64,000 bases of DNA from Maribacter orientalis. GTDB lineage: Bacteria; Bacteroidota; Bacteroidia; Flavobacteriales; Flavobacteriaceae. Below the pieces are notes generated by a model. It was not told the DNA's origin and searched no databases. It worked only from the letters and a program-made list of their open reading frames with translations. This document shows positions 54,984-64,000 of this stretch, one piece after another (within the stretch, counting starts at the first letter, position 1; the number at the start of each line of letters is the position of its first letter). The position numbers and the translations under genes were made by a program. Where the stretch lies: the NCBI RefSeq assembly GCF_900109345.1, contig NZ_FNZN01000002.1, positions 186,001 through 250,000 on the forward strand, written 5' to 3'.

Positions 54984-55400
54984 TTATTTAAAAAAATGCA
55001 CATAAGATTCTTTTATATTTAAGTTTGCTGGTTGCGGAAATTCTGCATGAACAATCAATGTATTCTCATGACGTTGTTCTAAATTATTCAAAACTTTTCT
55101 GTTTAATAACAGAATAGTTGAGTGACCATGATTATCCAATTTATCTAAAACTGTTTCTCCATTAAACTCACATATCCAATGAGTTTCAGCCATATTTTCT
55201 TCATAAAAAAATTCAATCGTTGGTGTTTGAAAGTAATCGTGATCACCTATTCCTTCAAAATCAAATACTAAACGAAGTAATCCGCTTTCAACATTGATAT
55301 CTTCATTATTAATTCCCAATTCAGCAAAAGATAATTTACCAGAACGTGGTTCATTGAATTTTACTTTAATTTCTCCTTGGTTTACTTCTACCTTGCTCAT
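54984..55400 (-). CDS. Hypothetical cytoplasmic protein
   Basis: 138 residues. It has no signal peptide and no membrane helix. Beta-strand-rich segments predominate (LRLVFDFEGIGDHDYF, IEFFYEENMAETHWICEFNG). A single Cys and several His residues are present, but no motif is recognised. ATG start with an A/T-rich leader. It stands alone between the small membrane gene and the methyltransferase group. Confidence 0.7.
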   Translation of the reverse strand: MSKVEVNQGEIKVKFNEPRSGKLSFAELGINNEDINVESGLLRLVFDFEGIGDHDYFQTPTIEFFYEENMAETHWICEFNGETVLDKLDNHGHSTILLLNRKVLNNLEQRHENTLIVHAEFPQPANLNIKESYVHFFK

Positions 55401-55473
55401 TTAAATTTGTTTTAATTATACTATCAAAACTAGATAACGTATGTAATTAATAATATGACATTTGTCAGCAACC

Positions 55474-55650
55474 ATGATTGATTACGAAAATCCACTAAAC
55501 AGCGTTCAGAAATTCAATAATTTATTTAAAGAGCACATTTTAATTCATCGAATTCCTGATAGATTATTAGCAAGATTTCCTTTTTTTCTTAAACAAGAAT
55601 TAAAACATAGCCTAAAAATAGATAGAGCTAAAAAACTTTATAAATTGTAG
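55474..55650 (+). CDS. Possible small basic protein
   Basis: 58 residues from the ATG at 55474 (a TTG four codons upstream extends it to 62). It is basic and helical (RIPDRLLARFPFFLKQELKHSLKI). The 3' end overlaps the convergent methyltransferase gene by 23 bases, and no family is evident, so it may be a real small protein or a remnant. Confidence 0.35.
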   Translation: MIDYENPLNSVQKFNNLFKEHILIHRIPDRLLARFPFFLKQELKHSLKIDRAKKLYKL

Positions 55651-56305
55651 TTACAATAACCCCTTTTTGACCGAGTGCGACACTAGAAAGAACATGTTTT
55701 TGTTCTTTCACCTTAAAGTTAAATGGTGGAGCTAATAGGTTTACACCACTCTGTTTTTTCAATCGAATTCCCTGTCCTGAAATAATATCTTTGTTGGGTA
55801 TGAATTCACCTTCGGGTAAATGTTCTGTAAGAATCACATATTCGAAAGCGGTTAACTTATGTACAATAGTTCGTATTTCTGCATTCGATATGTGTTGTAG
55901 TACTTGTCTCAACAAAACACAATTTGCAAAAGGCAAATTATCTACAGCAATATCTAAACATTGAAACTCTAAATTATCATGTTTAAACTTTTTCTTGTTA
56001 TATGCTATTAGGTCTTCTACAATATCTACCGCAACATACTTCTCTGCATACTTTACGAGCTCTTTACCAACATTAAAATCTCCACACCCCAAATCGCAGA
56101 CCGACATAGGCTGTTCAAACGATTTTAAAAATGATGTAACCACTTCTATATATGGTTCTATAATTTCAGGATGATGTGATCCATCACCCGAATAAAAATT
56201 TGAAGTATCATCTCCCCAAAGTTGCATGGCATACACTTGTTCCATAGCATCTTTGGTTGGCCAAGGCTTCTTTATATTTTTCTTCTCACTTACTTTCTTC
56301 TTCAC
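55628..56305 (-). CDS. Class I SAM-dependent methyltransferase
   Basis: 225 residues from a GTG start; the next ATG is far inside the protein. The Rossmann-fold methyltransferase motif I is SVCDLGCGDFNVGKEL (about residues 68-83), with the acidic residue of motif II in YVAVDIVEDL and motif IV-like FQCLDIAVDNLPFANCVLLRQVLQH. The N-terminal part contains WGDDTSNFYSGDGSHHP. The substrate is unknown. It is probably a single-gene unit, 111 bases downstream of the DUF885 gene's stop. Confidence 0.88.
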   Translation of the reverse strand: MKKKVSEKKNIKKPWPTKDAMEQVYAMQLWGDDTSNFYSGDGSHHPEIIEPYIEVVTSFLKSFEQPMSVCDLGCGDFNVGKELVKYAEKYVAVDIVEDLIAYNKKKFKHDNLEFQCLDIAVDNLPFANCVLLRQVLQHISNAEIRTIVHKLTAFEYVILTEHLPEGEFIPNKDIISGQGIRLKKQSGVNLLAPPFNFKVKEQKHVLSSVALGQKGVIVTTIYKVF

Positions 56306-56364
56306 AAGAAACTATTTGATTTTTGAAAACAACAATCGGAATTTAAGGGACTTCATTAAACACC

Positions 56365-56398
56365 AAGTGCAGTAAGATAAATATACCTTACTGCACTT
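56365..56398 (-). terminator. Hairpin downstream of DUF885 gene
   Basis: A perfect 12-base inverted repeat (AAGTGCAGTAAG / CTTACTGCACTT) with a ten-base loop lies 18 bases past the stop of the minus-strand DUF885 gene. The T run on the minus side is poor (GGTGTTT), so its strength is uncertain. Confidence 0.55.
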
Positions 56399-56416
56399 TA
56401 TTGTCAAAGCTATAAG

Positions 56417-58225
56417 TTACTTCTGTGTACTTATCCAAGTTTTTACTCTGCGCTCTAGTAATTCTAAAGGTAAAGCGCCAGCGCCAAGAACGGTATCATG
56501 AAATCCTTTAATATCGAATTTATCACCCAATTCCGTTTCGGCCATTTTACGTAATTCTTGAATCTTTAGCATACCTATTTTATACGAAGTCGCTTGACCC
56601 GGCATAACCATGTAGCGTTGCACTTCTGCCTTAATTGCTCCTTGAGAAATAGACGAATTATCTGTAAAGTACTTTATTCCATCTGCTTCGGTCCATCCTT
56701 TAGCATGTAAGCCTGTATCAACAACCAAACGAATGGCTCTCCAAATTTCATTTACCAATCTGCCAAAATCATAATACGGGTTTTGATAACCGCCCATTTC
56801 CTTTGCTAAAGCTTCTGAGTATAAGCCCCAACCTTCACTGTATACACTAAAACCTGCTTGCGTTCTAAACTTAGGTACCGATTCTAACTCTTGCGCAATA
56901 GAAATCTGCATATGGTGCCCAGGATTCCCCTCATGGTACGCTACACCTTCCATCGTGGTTTTAGGCATCGCATTCATATCGGATAAATGCACATAATATG
57001 TACCTTCTCTAGAACCATCTGGTGTGCCGGCAGAATAATGTTGCGGAGCACCATCTTGCTCACGAAATGCCTCAACTCTTTTTACTTGTAATTTCGCTTT
57101 TGGTAAAATCCCAAAATAATCTGGTAACTTCTTTGTTAAATCATCTAAATATTTAGTTGACTCATCTAAATACCCTAGCCTTCCTTCATCCGTATTCGGA
57201 AAGAAAAACTGCTTATCGGTATTTACAAATTTGAAGAACTCGTTTAAATCACCTTCAAAACCAACTTTTTCCTTAATGGCCATCATCTCGCCTTTTATTC
57301 TAGCAACCTCTTTCAATCCTATTTCATGAATCTCATCGGCAGTAAGTCCTGTTGTTGTAAATACCTTTAATCGATAATTGTAAAAATCTTTTCCATTCGC
57401 ATGGCGACTAACCCCTGTTGGTGTTGCTTCAGCGTTATCTATTTCATCTTCTAACCATGATAATAGATTTTCATAGGCCGGTTTAAAGTAGTCGTTAATA
57501 GCTTTCTCTGATTGTTCTTTAAGAGATGAAGCTTCTTCAGCGGTTATTTTTTCTGAAGTTACCAGCGCATCGATTTTTCCGTTCATGTCATTTAAAACCG
57601 GCATACCATTTTTTAATGCATTAGTTTGGGTAATAACCGTCTCAAATGCAAATTTTGGAGGTAAAATACCAACAGCAGCCTGTTCTTTTGCTCTTACTAC
57701 TAACTGATCTATACCTCTGGCTGTTTCCTTAATTCGAGATATATAGGCATTCATGTCTGAAAGGCTATCTACTTTATGAAAATTGATCAGGTAACTTGGT
57801 AGTCGGGCATGTAAACCGCGCATTTGATCAAACACATAGTCCATATTTTCGAAAGCTGCACCTTCTTTCATGATTTCGTGCTGATACACCCATAAATCAT
57901 AAGACGTTTGGTCTGCATTATTTAGTTTATCATAGTCAAACTTTTCTTTTAACTCTTTCGTGCTTTCTTCATACCAAGCCAATTCTTTCTCCTCTGCGGC
58001 CTTACTTAAATCATCAATTTTATCATACTGGTCTTTACGCCCCTGTGCAGTTAGCCCTAAGGGACTCATTTGTAGTTGCTCTTCATATTTTTCATCGAAC
58101 CATTTATTTAATTCTGCTGTTTGGTCAACTTCTGGTTTTGGTTCTTCTTTACAAGAGAAAAACAGTAAAAAAGCAATTGAAAAGGTGGTTGCAATACTAG
58201 TGGTAATAATTTTTTTCATAATCAT
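56417..58225 (-). CDS. DUF885 family lipoprotein (putative metallopeptidase)
   Basis: 602 residues. The leader ends in the lipobox FFSC (Cys at about 25), so it is an envelope lipoprotein. The DUF885 domain covers most of the protein, with the metal motif AYHEGNPGHHMQ (HExxxGHH-like), AQAGFSVYSEGWGLYSE (a conserved Glu) and RYMVMPGQATSYKIG. Such proteins are thought to be zinc peptidases related to M32/carboxypeptidase Taq folds, although substrates are mostly unknown. A second ATG two codons downstream is an equally good start. It is divergent from the carboxylesterase gene with a 290-base gap. Confidence 0.9.
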   Translation of the reverse strand: MIMKKIITTSIATTFSIAFLLFFSCKEEPKPEVDQTAELNKWFDEKYEEQLQMSPLGLTAQGRKDQYDKIDDLSKAAEEKELAWYEESTKELKEKFDYDKLNNADQTSYDLWVYQHEIMKEGAAFENMDYVFDQMRGLHARLPSYLINFHKVDSLSDMNAYISRIKETARGIDQLVVRAKEQAAVGILPPKFAFETVITQTNALKNGMPVLNDMNGKIDALVTSEKITAEEASSLKEQSEKAINDYFKPAYENLLSWLEDEIDNAEATPTGVSRHANGKDFYNYRLKVFTTTGLTADEIHEIGLKEVARIKGEMMAIKEKVGFEGDLNEFFKFVNTDKQFFFPNTDEGRLGYLDESTKYLDDLTKKLPDYFGILPKAKLQVKRVEAFREQDGAPQHYSAGTPDGSREGTYYVHLSDMNAMPKTTMEGVAYHEGNPGHHMQISIAQELESVPKFRTQAGFSVYSEGWGLYSEALAKEMGGYQNPYYDFGRLVNEIWRAIRLVVDTGLHAKGWTEADGIKYFTDNSSISQGAIKAEVQRYMVMPGQATSYKIGMLKIQELRKMAETELGDKFDIKGFHDTVLGAGALPLELLERRVKTWISTQK

Positions 58226-58517
58226 TTAATTTGAATTGAGTCAGTTTTAGTTGTATTAGCAAAGGCTAAAGCTAGATAATTTTGGAAGAAATTTAAAGAT
58301 ATAGTAATTTGTTCAAAACCATTCCTTCCACAAAAAAATTCCTTGAAAACCAAAACTCTTACTTCAAACATTTTTTACGGATTGATGACTTTATACGATG
58401 TTTGATGTATTCCCATTACCTAAAAATCATTCAATAAGTAGTATCTTAGGACTACCACAAAAAAGTTGAATCTAAGTTTACAAAACGTATCAACATCTGG
58501 ACTTTTAAAACCATACT

Positions 58518-60044
58518 ATGAAATATTTGTTCATCTTAATAGGTAGTCTATTTATAGGATGTAATCAACCTAAGGAAACCGTTATTGTAACCGACAAGGG
58601 TAAAATAGAAGGTAGTTTCAATGCAGATAAAACGGTGCGTATCTTCAAAGGAATTCCCTTTGCTGTACCACCAGTGGGTGATTTGAGATGGAAAGCTCCC
58701 CAACCTGCAACCGCTTGGGATGGAATTTTGCCATGTACCGAGTTTGGACCGAGCCCCATTCAAAATGTACCTGAACCTTTTTATTGTTGGACAGAAGAAT
58801 TCATTGCCAAACCCGAACCTATTAATGAAGATTGTTTATACCTCAACGTGTGGACAACCGCAAAATCAGAAAACGAAAGACAGCCAGTTATTGTTTGGAT
58901 TTATGGAGGCGGATTCACCAGTGGCTCTGCCAATTGTGATATTTATGATGGTGAAGAACTGGCTAAAAAAGGTGTTGTATTTGTCAGCATGAATTACCGT
59001 GTAGGCGTTCTTGGTTTTATGGCACACCCTGAATTAAGTAAAGAATCTGGATATGACGCATCGGGCAATTATGGTTTCATGGATCAAATAGCGGCACTAA
59101 ATTGGGTGCAAAAAAATATCGATGTATTTGGGGGAGACCCTAATAATGTAACAATCGCCGGGCAATCTGCAGGGGCATTCAGCGTAAATACATTAATTGC
59201 CTCTCCCCTTGCCGAAAATCTGTTTCACAAAGCCATTTTACAAAGTGGTGGGTTATTAGGAAGTAGTAGGGCGCAAACATTAGCAGAAGCTGAAGCTACA
59301 GGAATACGATTTATGGAAAAAGCAAAAGCATCCTCTATTAAAGAACTGCGGCAATTGCCTGCTGAAGAATTGCAAAGTATGAGTAATGATTCTGAAATAG
59401 GTAGAGTAGGAATTACAAAAGATGGCTATGTTGTACCAAAAGATTTAATGGCTTATTTTAAAGATGGAAAGCAGCAACAGATACCGGTAATTAGTGGTTG
59501 GGTAACCGGTGATGGAGATTTTTTAGGAGGAGATGAAATGACTGTTAAAGAATATAGGGAGGAAGCAATTGCAAATTATGGTGATAAAGCAGCATCTTTT
59601 TTAACGAATTTTCCTGCGGATACAAATGAGGATGTTAAAAAGATGAAAAGTAAATTGGGTATGCTGAATTTTGCAGGAATACCATCACATCTATTGGCAG
59701 AATACAATACACAGCCAAGCTATCTGTATCAATTCGGCCATGTACCCCCGGAAAAGCAAGATTTTCCAAACTACGGTGCTTTTCACACCTCAGAAGTACC
59801 GTATGTACTTCATACACTTCATACATGGAATCGTGATTGGAAACCTTCGGACAAATCAATTGAGGACGCTCTATCTTCGTATTGGGTAAATTTTGCAAAA
59901 ACAGGAGATCCGAATGGAGATAACTTGCCTATTTGGAAAACATACAACAAACAATCTGGCAATATCATGGTCATAGAGGATAATGTGCTTGGTTCAAAAG
60001 AAGGGTTTCTGAAAAGCGAATTAGATTTTTTGAGTGAATTATAA
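58518..60044 (+). CDS. Type-B carboxylesterase lipoprotein
   Basis: 508 residues. A leader with lipobox IGC (Cys at about 15) is followed by an alpha/beta-hydrolase of the carboxylesterase/lipase (COesterase) family: FKGIPFAVPPVGDLRW, EDCLYLNVW, an oxyanion-hole GGGF, and nucleophile Ser217 in AGQSAGAFS (GQSAG instead of the usual GESAG). The His of the triad is probably in FHTSEVPYVL. It hydrolyses esters at the cell surface or in the periplasm; the substrate is unknown. It begins 292 bases from the divergent DUF885 gene. Confidence 0.92.
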   Translation: MKYLFILIGSLFIGCNQPKETVIVTDKGKIEGSFNADKTVRIFKGIPFAVPPVGDLRWKAPQPATAWDGILPCTEFGPSPIQNVPEPFYCWTEEFIAKPEPINEDCLYLNVWTTAKSENERQPVIVWIYGGGFTSGSANCDIYDGEELAKKGVVFVSMNYRVGVLGFMAHPELSKESGYDASGNYGFMDQIAALNWVQKNIDVFGGDPNNVTIAGQSAGAFSVNTLIASPLAENLFHKAILQSGGLLGSSRAQTLAEAEATGIRFMEKAKASSIKELRQLPAEELQSMSNDSEIGRVGITKDGYVVPKDLMAYFKDGKQQQIPVISGWVTGDGDFLGGDEMTVKEYREEAIANYGDKAASFLTNFPADTNEDVKKMKSKLGMLNFAGIPSHLLAEYNTQPSYLYQFGHVPPEKQDFPNYGAFHTSEVPYVLHTLHTWNRDWKPSDKSIEDALSSYWVNFAKTGDPNGDNLPIWKTYNKQSGNIMVIEDNVLGSKEGFLKSELDFLSEL

Positions 60045-60166
60045 ATTTAAAGTTTAGGCATTACGGTAGCTATCAAAAACACTATAAAGTATTCGATTTA
60101 AAGACATAAGCCTATTTATTATTTCTGGCAAATAATTTGATTTTGACATTTAAAATATACACTTCT

Positions 60167-60883
60167 ATGAAAATATATTTCAATTATTTAACCTTTCTAT
60201 TTCTTTTATTATCTGGCAGTATTTTTTCACAAACCACCTTAGATTCCTTATCACTAAAAGGTTCTTTTAATTTTGGAAAATCTGTAGCCGTATTTGGCGG
60301 TTCTGTTTCTGTTATTCCAGAAAGTGATAGCGCCAAAGTTTTATGGAAAAAACATTTAGGGTTGTCCATTACCAATTTCGGCGTTCCAGGTGCTGGTTTT
60401 TCTTCTTTACAAGGAAAATCTATGCAACAACAAGTAGATGAAGCGGGTGTATTTGATATTTATATCCTTTGGGCTTCAACAAATGATTACACAAATAAAA
60501 GAGAAGTAGGTTCCTATACCGATTTTACAGAATTTGACAATTACAATACTGAAAAACTAACGACGCAGGCAGGAGGCATTAACTATTGTATAAAAAAGAT
60601 TTATGAGATTAATCCGAATGCAACCATCTACTTCTTTACATCAAGTAAAGCTTTTAATGATAGAGGTGCCTATGACCCATTTTATTCAGAAGGTATGGTA
60701 CAACATGTTAATATGCAAAAAATGATTTGTGCGCTCCATGGTATTCCTGTTCTTGACCAGTTTCTTTTAGGAGGTTACAACATATATAATAAGGATTTGT
60801 ATTATCGTGACCCTATTCATATGAATGTTTTGGGGTACAAAAAATTAGGTGAATTACAAGTCTCATTTTTAGCTTTTCCGTAG
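60167..60883 (+). CDS. Exported SGNH/GDSL-like hydrolase
   Basis: 238 residues from the ATG at 60167, giving a normal leader (FNYLTFLFLLL to FSQ); the frame continues ten codons upstream to a TTG. Block I reads FGGSVS in place of GDS, with the candidate nucleophile Ser; an Asn block (WASTNDY) and the C-terminal DPIHMNVLGY with the Asp-His pair are present. It may act on acetylated or acylated glycans. No signal of operon linkage to the carboxylesterase beyond 122 bases is seen. Confidence 0.82.
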   Translation: MKIYFNYLTFLFLLLSGSIFSQTTLDSLSLKGSFNFGKSVAVFGGSVSVIPESDSAKVLWKKHLGLSITNFGVPGAGFSSLQGKSMQQQVDEAGVFDIYILWASTNDYTNKREVGSYTDFTEFDNYNTEKLTTQAGGINYCIKKIYEINPNATIYFFTSSKAFNDRGAYDPFYSEGMVQHVNMQKMICALHGIPVLDQFLLGGYNIYNKDLYYRDPIHMNVLGYKKLGELQVSFLAFP

Positions 60884-61074
60884 TTAGAAACGGCAAAATT
60901 TAAAAATAAATCACTTGAGAGATTCACGTACAATAAAATTAATACCTAACGATAATGAAACATTTGCATTTACCTCCATTGTGTTTTAAATAAAAATCTA
61001 TAATTACATTTACGCACATGTCATTCTAATAGGCTTTACCCACATGACTCCTAATTATGTCTAAAAGCCGATTT

Positions 61075-61365
61075 CTACATCAATTCATAATCCAATTCTA
61101 AAAAATCTTCTACATACGCCGCCCAGTATCGACTAACAAAAGCGGTATGTTCTGCATGCTCGCTATAGGTGTTGTATGTTTGCAAAGAATCGAAATCCAT
61201 TGAAAGGGCATATTCATAATGGCTCTTTGCACTAATTTGACGTAGGCACTCAAAATTTTCAACTCCGGGTATTGAACGAAGGTCTCCAGCTGCTTTCAAA
61301 AAAACTGATTCTTCCTCAGAACCTTTTGCATACTTTAGTTTAAACGTTACTGTATGTTTAATCAT
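61075..61365 (-). CDS. Dabb family stress-responsive alpha-beta barrel protein
   Basis: 96 residues. Dabb-type features are the N-terminal MIKHTVTFKLK, a GVENFECLRQIS strand, and YEYALSMDFDSLQTYNTYSEHAEHTAFV. The fold is a ferredoxin-like dimer, found in stress proteins and small enzymes. It is divergent from the NTF2-like gene, 50 bases away. Confidence 0.88.
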   Translation of the reverse strand: MIKHTVTFKLKYAKGSEEESVFLKAAGDLRSIPGVENFECLRQISAKSHYEYALSMDFDSLQTYNTYSEHAEHTAFVSRYWAAYVEDFLELDYELM

Positions 61366-61415
61366 ATGTATATTTTTAAGTAGGCAAAGTACAGAAAACC
61401 GATATATTTATAATT

Positions 61416-61793
61416 ATGAATCTAGAAGAAAACAAAGAGAATGCCATCGCCTTTTATAAAGCCGCATACTTGGGCCAACCTAAATTGGCCATTGAAAAAT
61501 ATGTCGGCAAAGAATATATTCAGCATAACCCTACAGTAGCAACCGGCACACAGGGCTTTATCGATTATTTTGAACGAATGCAAGAAGAATATCCAAACAA
61601 ATCTATAGAATTTGTTCGTTGCATTGCAGAGGAAAATCTTGTTGCACTTCATACTCACCAAACATGGCCGGGTAATGACCAGTATGTCACCATGGATTTT
61701 TTTCGGTTTGATACAAATGGAAAAATTTGCGAACATTGGGATACGATTCAGCAGATTCCTGAAAAATCTAAGAATCCGAATACGATGTGTTAA
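61416..61793 (+). CDS. NTF2/SnoaL-like small protein
   Basis: 125 residues with a cone-shaped NTF2 fold pattern: AIAFYKAAYLGQPKLAIEKYV, YIQHNPTVATGTQGFIDYF, VALHTHQTWPG and FFRFDTNGKICEHWDTIQ. The His and Asp residues in these stretches are the positions usually lining the pocket of SnoaL-like enzymes. It is cytoplasmic, with no signal peptide. It lies 52 bases before the agmatinase-family gene. Confidence 0.87.
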   Translation: MNLEENKENAIAFYKAAYLGQPKLAIEKYVGKEYIQHNPTVATGTQGFIDYFERMQEEYPNKSIEFVRCIAEENLVALHTHQTWPGNDQYVTMDFFRFDTNGKICEHWDTIQQIPEKSKNPNTMC

Positions 61794-61845
61794 TTCTCCT
61801 TACGATTTAAAATATATTATCGACTATAACCAACAAATCATCCAA

Positions 61846-62628
61846 ATGAAAAATATAATTATCCAAGGTATTAATTGGGACGCGAAATCATCTTTTCAAA
61901 AAGGACCGGCAAAAGCGCCAGATCTAATTAGAAAAGCACTTTATAGCGATTCAATGAACTTATGTACCGAATTAGGCATTTCAATTGAAAACGATGCTAT
62001 TTCAGATAAAGGTGATTTTATTATCAACGAGTATTTTGACATTGCCGCAACCACAAAAAAACATCTTGACACAGGTTCAAAAGTGCTTACACTGGGTGGA
62101 GACCATTCCATAACTTTCCCGATTATAAAAGCATATCACGACCAACACCCTAAACTAGACATATTACATATAGATGCGCATGCTGACCTATACCACGACT
62201 ATGAAGGCGACCCCTATTCTCATGCTTGCCCTTTTGCACGTATTATGGAAAATGGTTTTGCTGTTAAATTGGTTCAGGTCGGTATCAGAACTTTAAATCC
62301 ACATCAAGCGGCACAGGCAAAAAAATACAAGGTTGATATACACGAAATGCGCAATTTAGACCTAAACAATATTCCCAAATTTAAAAATCCGCTATATATT
62401 TCTTTAGATATGGATGGTTTTGACCCAGCCTTTGCGCCTGGCGTATCGCACCATGAACCAGGCGGACTTTCATCACGACAAGTAATCAATTTAATTCAAA
62501 GTATCGACACGGAAGTTGTCGGGGCTGATATCGTAGAATATAATCCGGATCGTGATTTTCAAGATATGACCGCGTACTTAGCTGCGAAAATGATGAAAGA
62601 ACTTTTAGGCAAAATGTTGGAACAGTAA
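61846..62628 (+). CDS. Agmatinase/arginase family ureohydrolase
   Basis: 260 residues from the ATG at 61846. The open frame extends back to 61612, but that part overlaps the NTF2-like gene and does not look like protein. The two-manganese site is intact: GGDHSITFP, HIDAHADLY and SLDMDGFDPAFAPGV. The protein is shorter than the usual 300 residues, as is common for agmatinases. It splits agmatine or another guanidino compound to urea and an amine; which one cannot be told from sequence. A polyamine role is likely but not proved. Confidence 0.93.
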   Translation: MKNIIIQGINWDAKSSFQKGPAKAPDLIRKALYSDSMNLCTELGISIENDAISDKGDFIINEYFDIAATTKKHLDTGSKVLTLGGDHSITFPIIKAYHDQHPKLDILHIDAHADLYHDYEGDPYSHACPFARIMENGFAVKLVQVGIRTLNPHQAAQAKKYKVDIHEMRNLDLNNIPKFKNPLYISLDMDGFDPAFAPGVSHHEPGGLSSRQVINLIQSIDTEVVGADIVEYNPDRDFQDMTAYLAAKMMKELLGKMLEQ

Positions 62629-62681
62629 AATTATATTCCGATTAAAACTACTAAATTGTATTGCTCATAAACCAACCCCCT

Positions 62682-64000
62682 ATGTCGAATTCCATTAGTA
62701 GATTTTTGAAACTCCATAAGGTTTCTTCGATATTAGTGGCATTGAGCATAGTTTTCTATTTTACTTTTGCTTACCATTTGCAACGAACCGATTTCCCCAA
62801 ACTACTGGGACTCTTTTTTGCACTTTTTCTGCTCTACTTTAAACTTATTCAGTTCGAAAAATGGAATCTTAAATTTCTATTGGTAGTAGGCATCATTTTT
62901 AGACTGGTTTTCATTTGTACGGAGCCGAATCTATCGCAAGACTTTCATCGGTTTATTTGGGATGGGCATTTGGTCGCCAATGCTATAAACCCATATTTGC
63001 ATACACCCAATGATATAATTGAAAATATCGCGAATGTGATTCCTAATGCTCATGAATTGTATGAGGGCATGGGTAGTTTAAGCGCAAAACATTACAGTAA
63101 TTACCCGCCATTAAATCAACTGATCTTCGGTTTGACCGCCCTTATTGGTGGTAAAAGCATGTTCGGTTCACTGGTTGTAATGCGCATAACGATACTTTTA
63201 GCCGATATAGGTATTTTCTATTTTGGAAGAAAGCTGTTGAAAAACCTCAACAAATCGCCTCAATTAATTTTCTGGTACTTTTTAAATCCATTAGTAATAA
63301 TAGAGCTTACCGGCAACCTTCATTTTGAAGGTGTTATGCTATTCTTCTTTATACTTTCCATGTTTCTTATATCAATAAACAAATGGATATGGGCTGCCGT
63401 TATCATGGCCTGTTCTATCTCTATTAAGCTGGTACCTTTGTTGTTTTTACCACTCTTCCTTAGGTATTTTGGATGGAAGAAAAGCATGATGTTCTATAGT
63501 GTAATTGGAGTAACAACTCTCTTGCTATTCCTACCTTTTTACACACCAGAATTCATAGCCAACTACACCAAAACTATAAGCCTGTGGTTTTCCAATTTTG
63601 AGTTTAACGCCAGCATATACAATATCATAAAACAAACTGCGATACAATTTGATGCCAAGCCATGGGAATTTATAAAGGTCTATGGTAAAATTACGCCGCT
63701 ATTAACCATACTAGTGGTAGTGTTATTTACATTTCTTCCTAAAAGAAAAGATTTAAACCAGGTACTTGCCTCTATGATGTGGGTTTTGACCATTTATTAT
63801 TTTATGTCGACTACCCTGCACCCTTGGTATTGTATTTTTCTTGTGCTACTTGCCATTTTTACTTCTTACAGATATGCTATAATATGGTCTGCAGCTATTG
63901 TACTTAGCTATTACACATATTCACAGGCCGATTTCAAGGAAAACATGTGGTTACTCACTATTGAATATTGTGCAGTATATGGCTTTCTATTTTACGAAAT
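62682..64000 (+). CDS. Polytopic mannosyltransferase-like glycosyltransferase, partial
   Basis: About 439 codons are visible and the frame is still open at the right edge. Ten or so membrane helices are seen. A long loop after the second or third helix holds SQDFHRFIWDGHLVANAINPYLH, the acidic/aromatic pattern of lipid-sugar-using glycosyltransferases (GT87/DUF2029 type). A second conserved part is YSNYPPLNQLIFG. It probably moves a sugar from a lipid carrier onto an acceptor at the outer face of the inner membrane. Start ATG at 62682 after a C-rich leader. Confidence 0.85.
   Translation, partial: MSNSISRFLKLHKVSSILVALSIVFYFTFAYHLQRTDFPKLLGLFFALFLLYFKLIQFEKWNLKFLLVVGIIFRLVFICTEPNLSQDFHRFIWDGHLVANAINPYLHTPNDIIENIANVIPNAHELYEGMGSLSAKHYSNYPPLNQLIFGLTALIGGKSMFGSLVVMRITILLADIGIFYFGRKLLKNLNKSPQLIFWYFLNPLVIIELTGNLHFEGVMLFFFILSMFLISINKWIWAAVIMACSISIKLVPLLFLPLFLRYFGWKKSMMFYSVIGVTTLLLFLPFYTPEFIANYTKTISLWFSNFEFNASIYNIIKQTAIQFDAKPWEFIKVYGKITPLLTILVVVLFTFLPKRKDLNQVLASMMWVLTIYYFMSTTLHPWYCIFLVLLAIFTSYRYAIIWSAAIVLSYYTYSQADFKENMWLLTIEYCAVYGFLFYE

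Noticed and set aside
61612-61845. Extension of the agmatinase-family frame
   Set aside because: It overlaps the NTF2-like gene on the same strand in another frame and lacks family character; the ATG at 61846 begins the conserved part.
1-64000. CRISPR arrays, rRNA genes, prophage modules, secretion-system clusters
   Set aside because: No regularly spaced repeats and no genes of these kinds were seen in either strand.

Overview
The window is AT-rich and densely coded. It reads as a chromosomal segment of a member of the Bacteroidota, most likely a marine Flavobacteriaceae (the Maribacter/Zobellia/Arenibacter side of the family is my guess, not proven). The grounds are family-typical genes (a GYDIA-type GHMP kinase, an HYC_CC_PP protein, TIGR04282/TIGR04283 glycosyltransferases, a short ComEC, an S9B dipeptidyl peptidase), many SPII lipoproteins with short C-terminal lipobox leaders, AT-rich leaders instead of strong Shine-Dalgarno sites, and repeated TAnnTTTG promoter elements. 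There is one tRNA (Phe, GAA). I see no CRISPR array, no rRNA, no prophage and no intact transposase.

Layout. 1-3486 (minus): a heavy-metal, probably copper, export operon made of an HYC_CC_PP protein, an outer-membrane barrel, a periplasmic double-HMA protein, an NHL-propeller lipoprotein and a P-type ATPase that runs off the left edge. 3683-4780: a lipoprotein pseudogene with two nonsense codons and two compensating frameshifts. 4902-12580 (plus): a GAF-type free-methionine sulfoxide reductase, purH, and the complete elongasome set mreB-mreC-mreD-mrdA-rodA. 12577-25991: a secreted nuclease, overlapping msrB-msrA, a tail-specific protease, surE-small membrane protein-lpxB, an NlpC/P60 lipoprotein, comEC, a POT peptide transporter and a dipeptidyl peptidase IV. 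26201-28439: class II HMG-CoA reductase and a GYDIA kinase (mevalonate-type isoprenoid functions). 28493-36245 (minus): a seven-gene envelope operon, coaX-barrel-TPR-lptC-small membrane protein-CNNM/CorC-ppiD.

36346-43148: tRNA-Phe; a methylthioribose-kinase-like gene coupled to a lipoprotein ADP-ribosylglycohydrolase; a GH32 fructan hydrolase; and a rhodanese-TIGR04282-purine nucleoside phosphorylase-TIGR04283 run that looks like part of an arsenosugar pathway without its radical SAM and methyltransferase enzymes. 43152-49256: a cell-wall amidase, a GH113-like hydrolase, a DUF547 protein and a two-gene redox module (FAD/NAD oxidoreductase plus membrane polyferredoxin). 49459-52125: a MORN-like protein and two GT2 glycosyltransferases, the second a processive QxxRW enzyme.

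52126-54900 is the one clearly disordered stretch. It holds a YqhA-family gene flanked by a decayed second copy of the 3' end of the upstream glycosyltransferase together with its terminator, plus further gene remnants. 54984-64000 returns to ordinary genes: two small or unknown proteins, a methyltransferase, a DUF885 lipoprotein, a type-B carboxylesterase, an SGNH-like hydrolase, Dabb and NTF2-like small proteins, an agmatinase-family enzyme and a polytopic glycosyltransferase cut by the right edge.

The best leads are the exported ADP-ribosylglycohydrolase/ribose-kinase pair, the incomplete arsenosugar-type cluster with a purine nucleoside phosphorylase inside it, the oxidoreductase/polyferredoxin module, the NHL lipoprotein embedded in the metal operon, and the duplicated glycosyltransferase tail.
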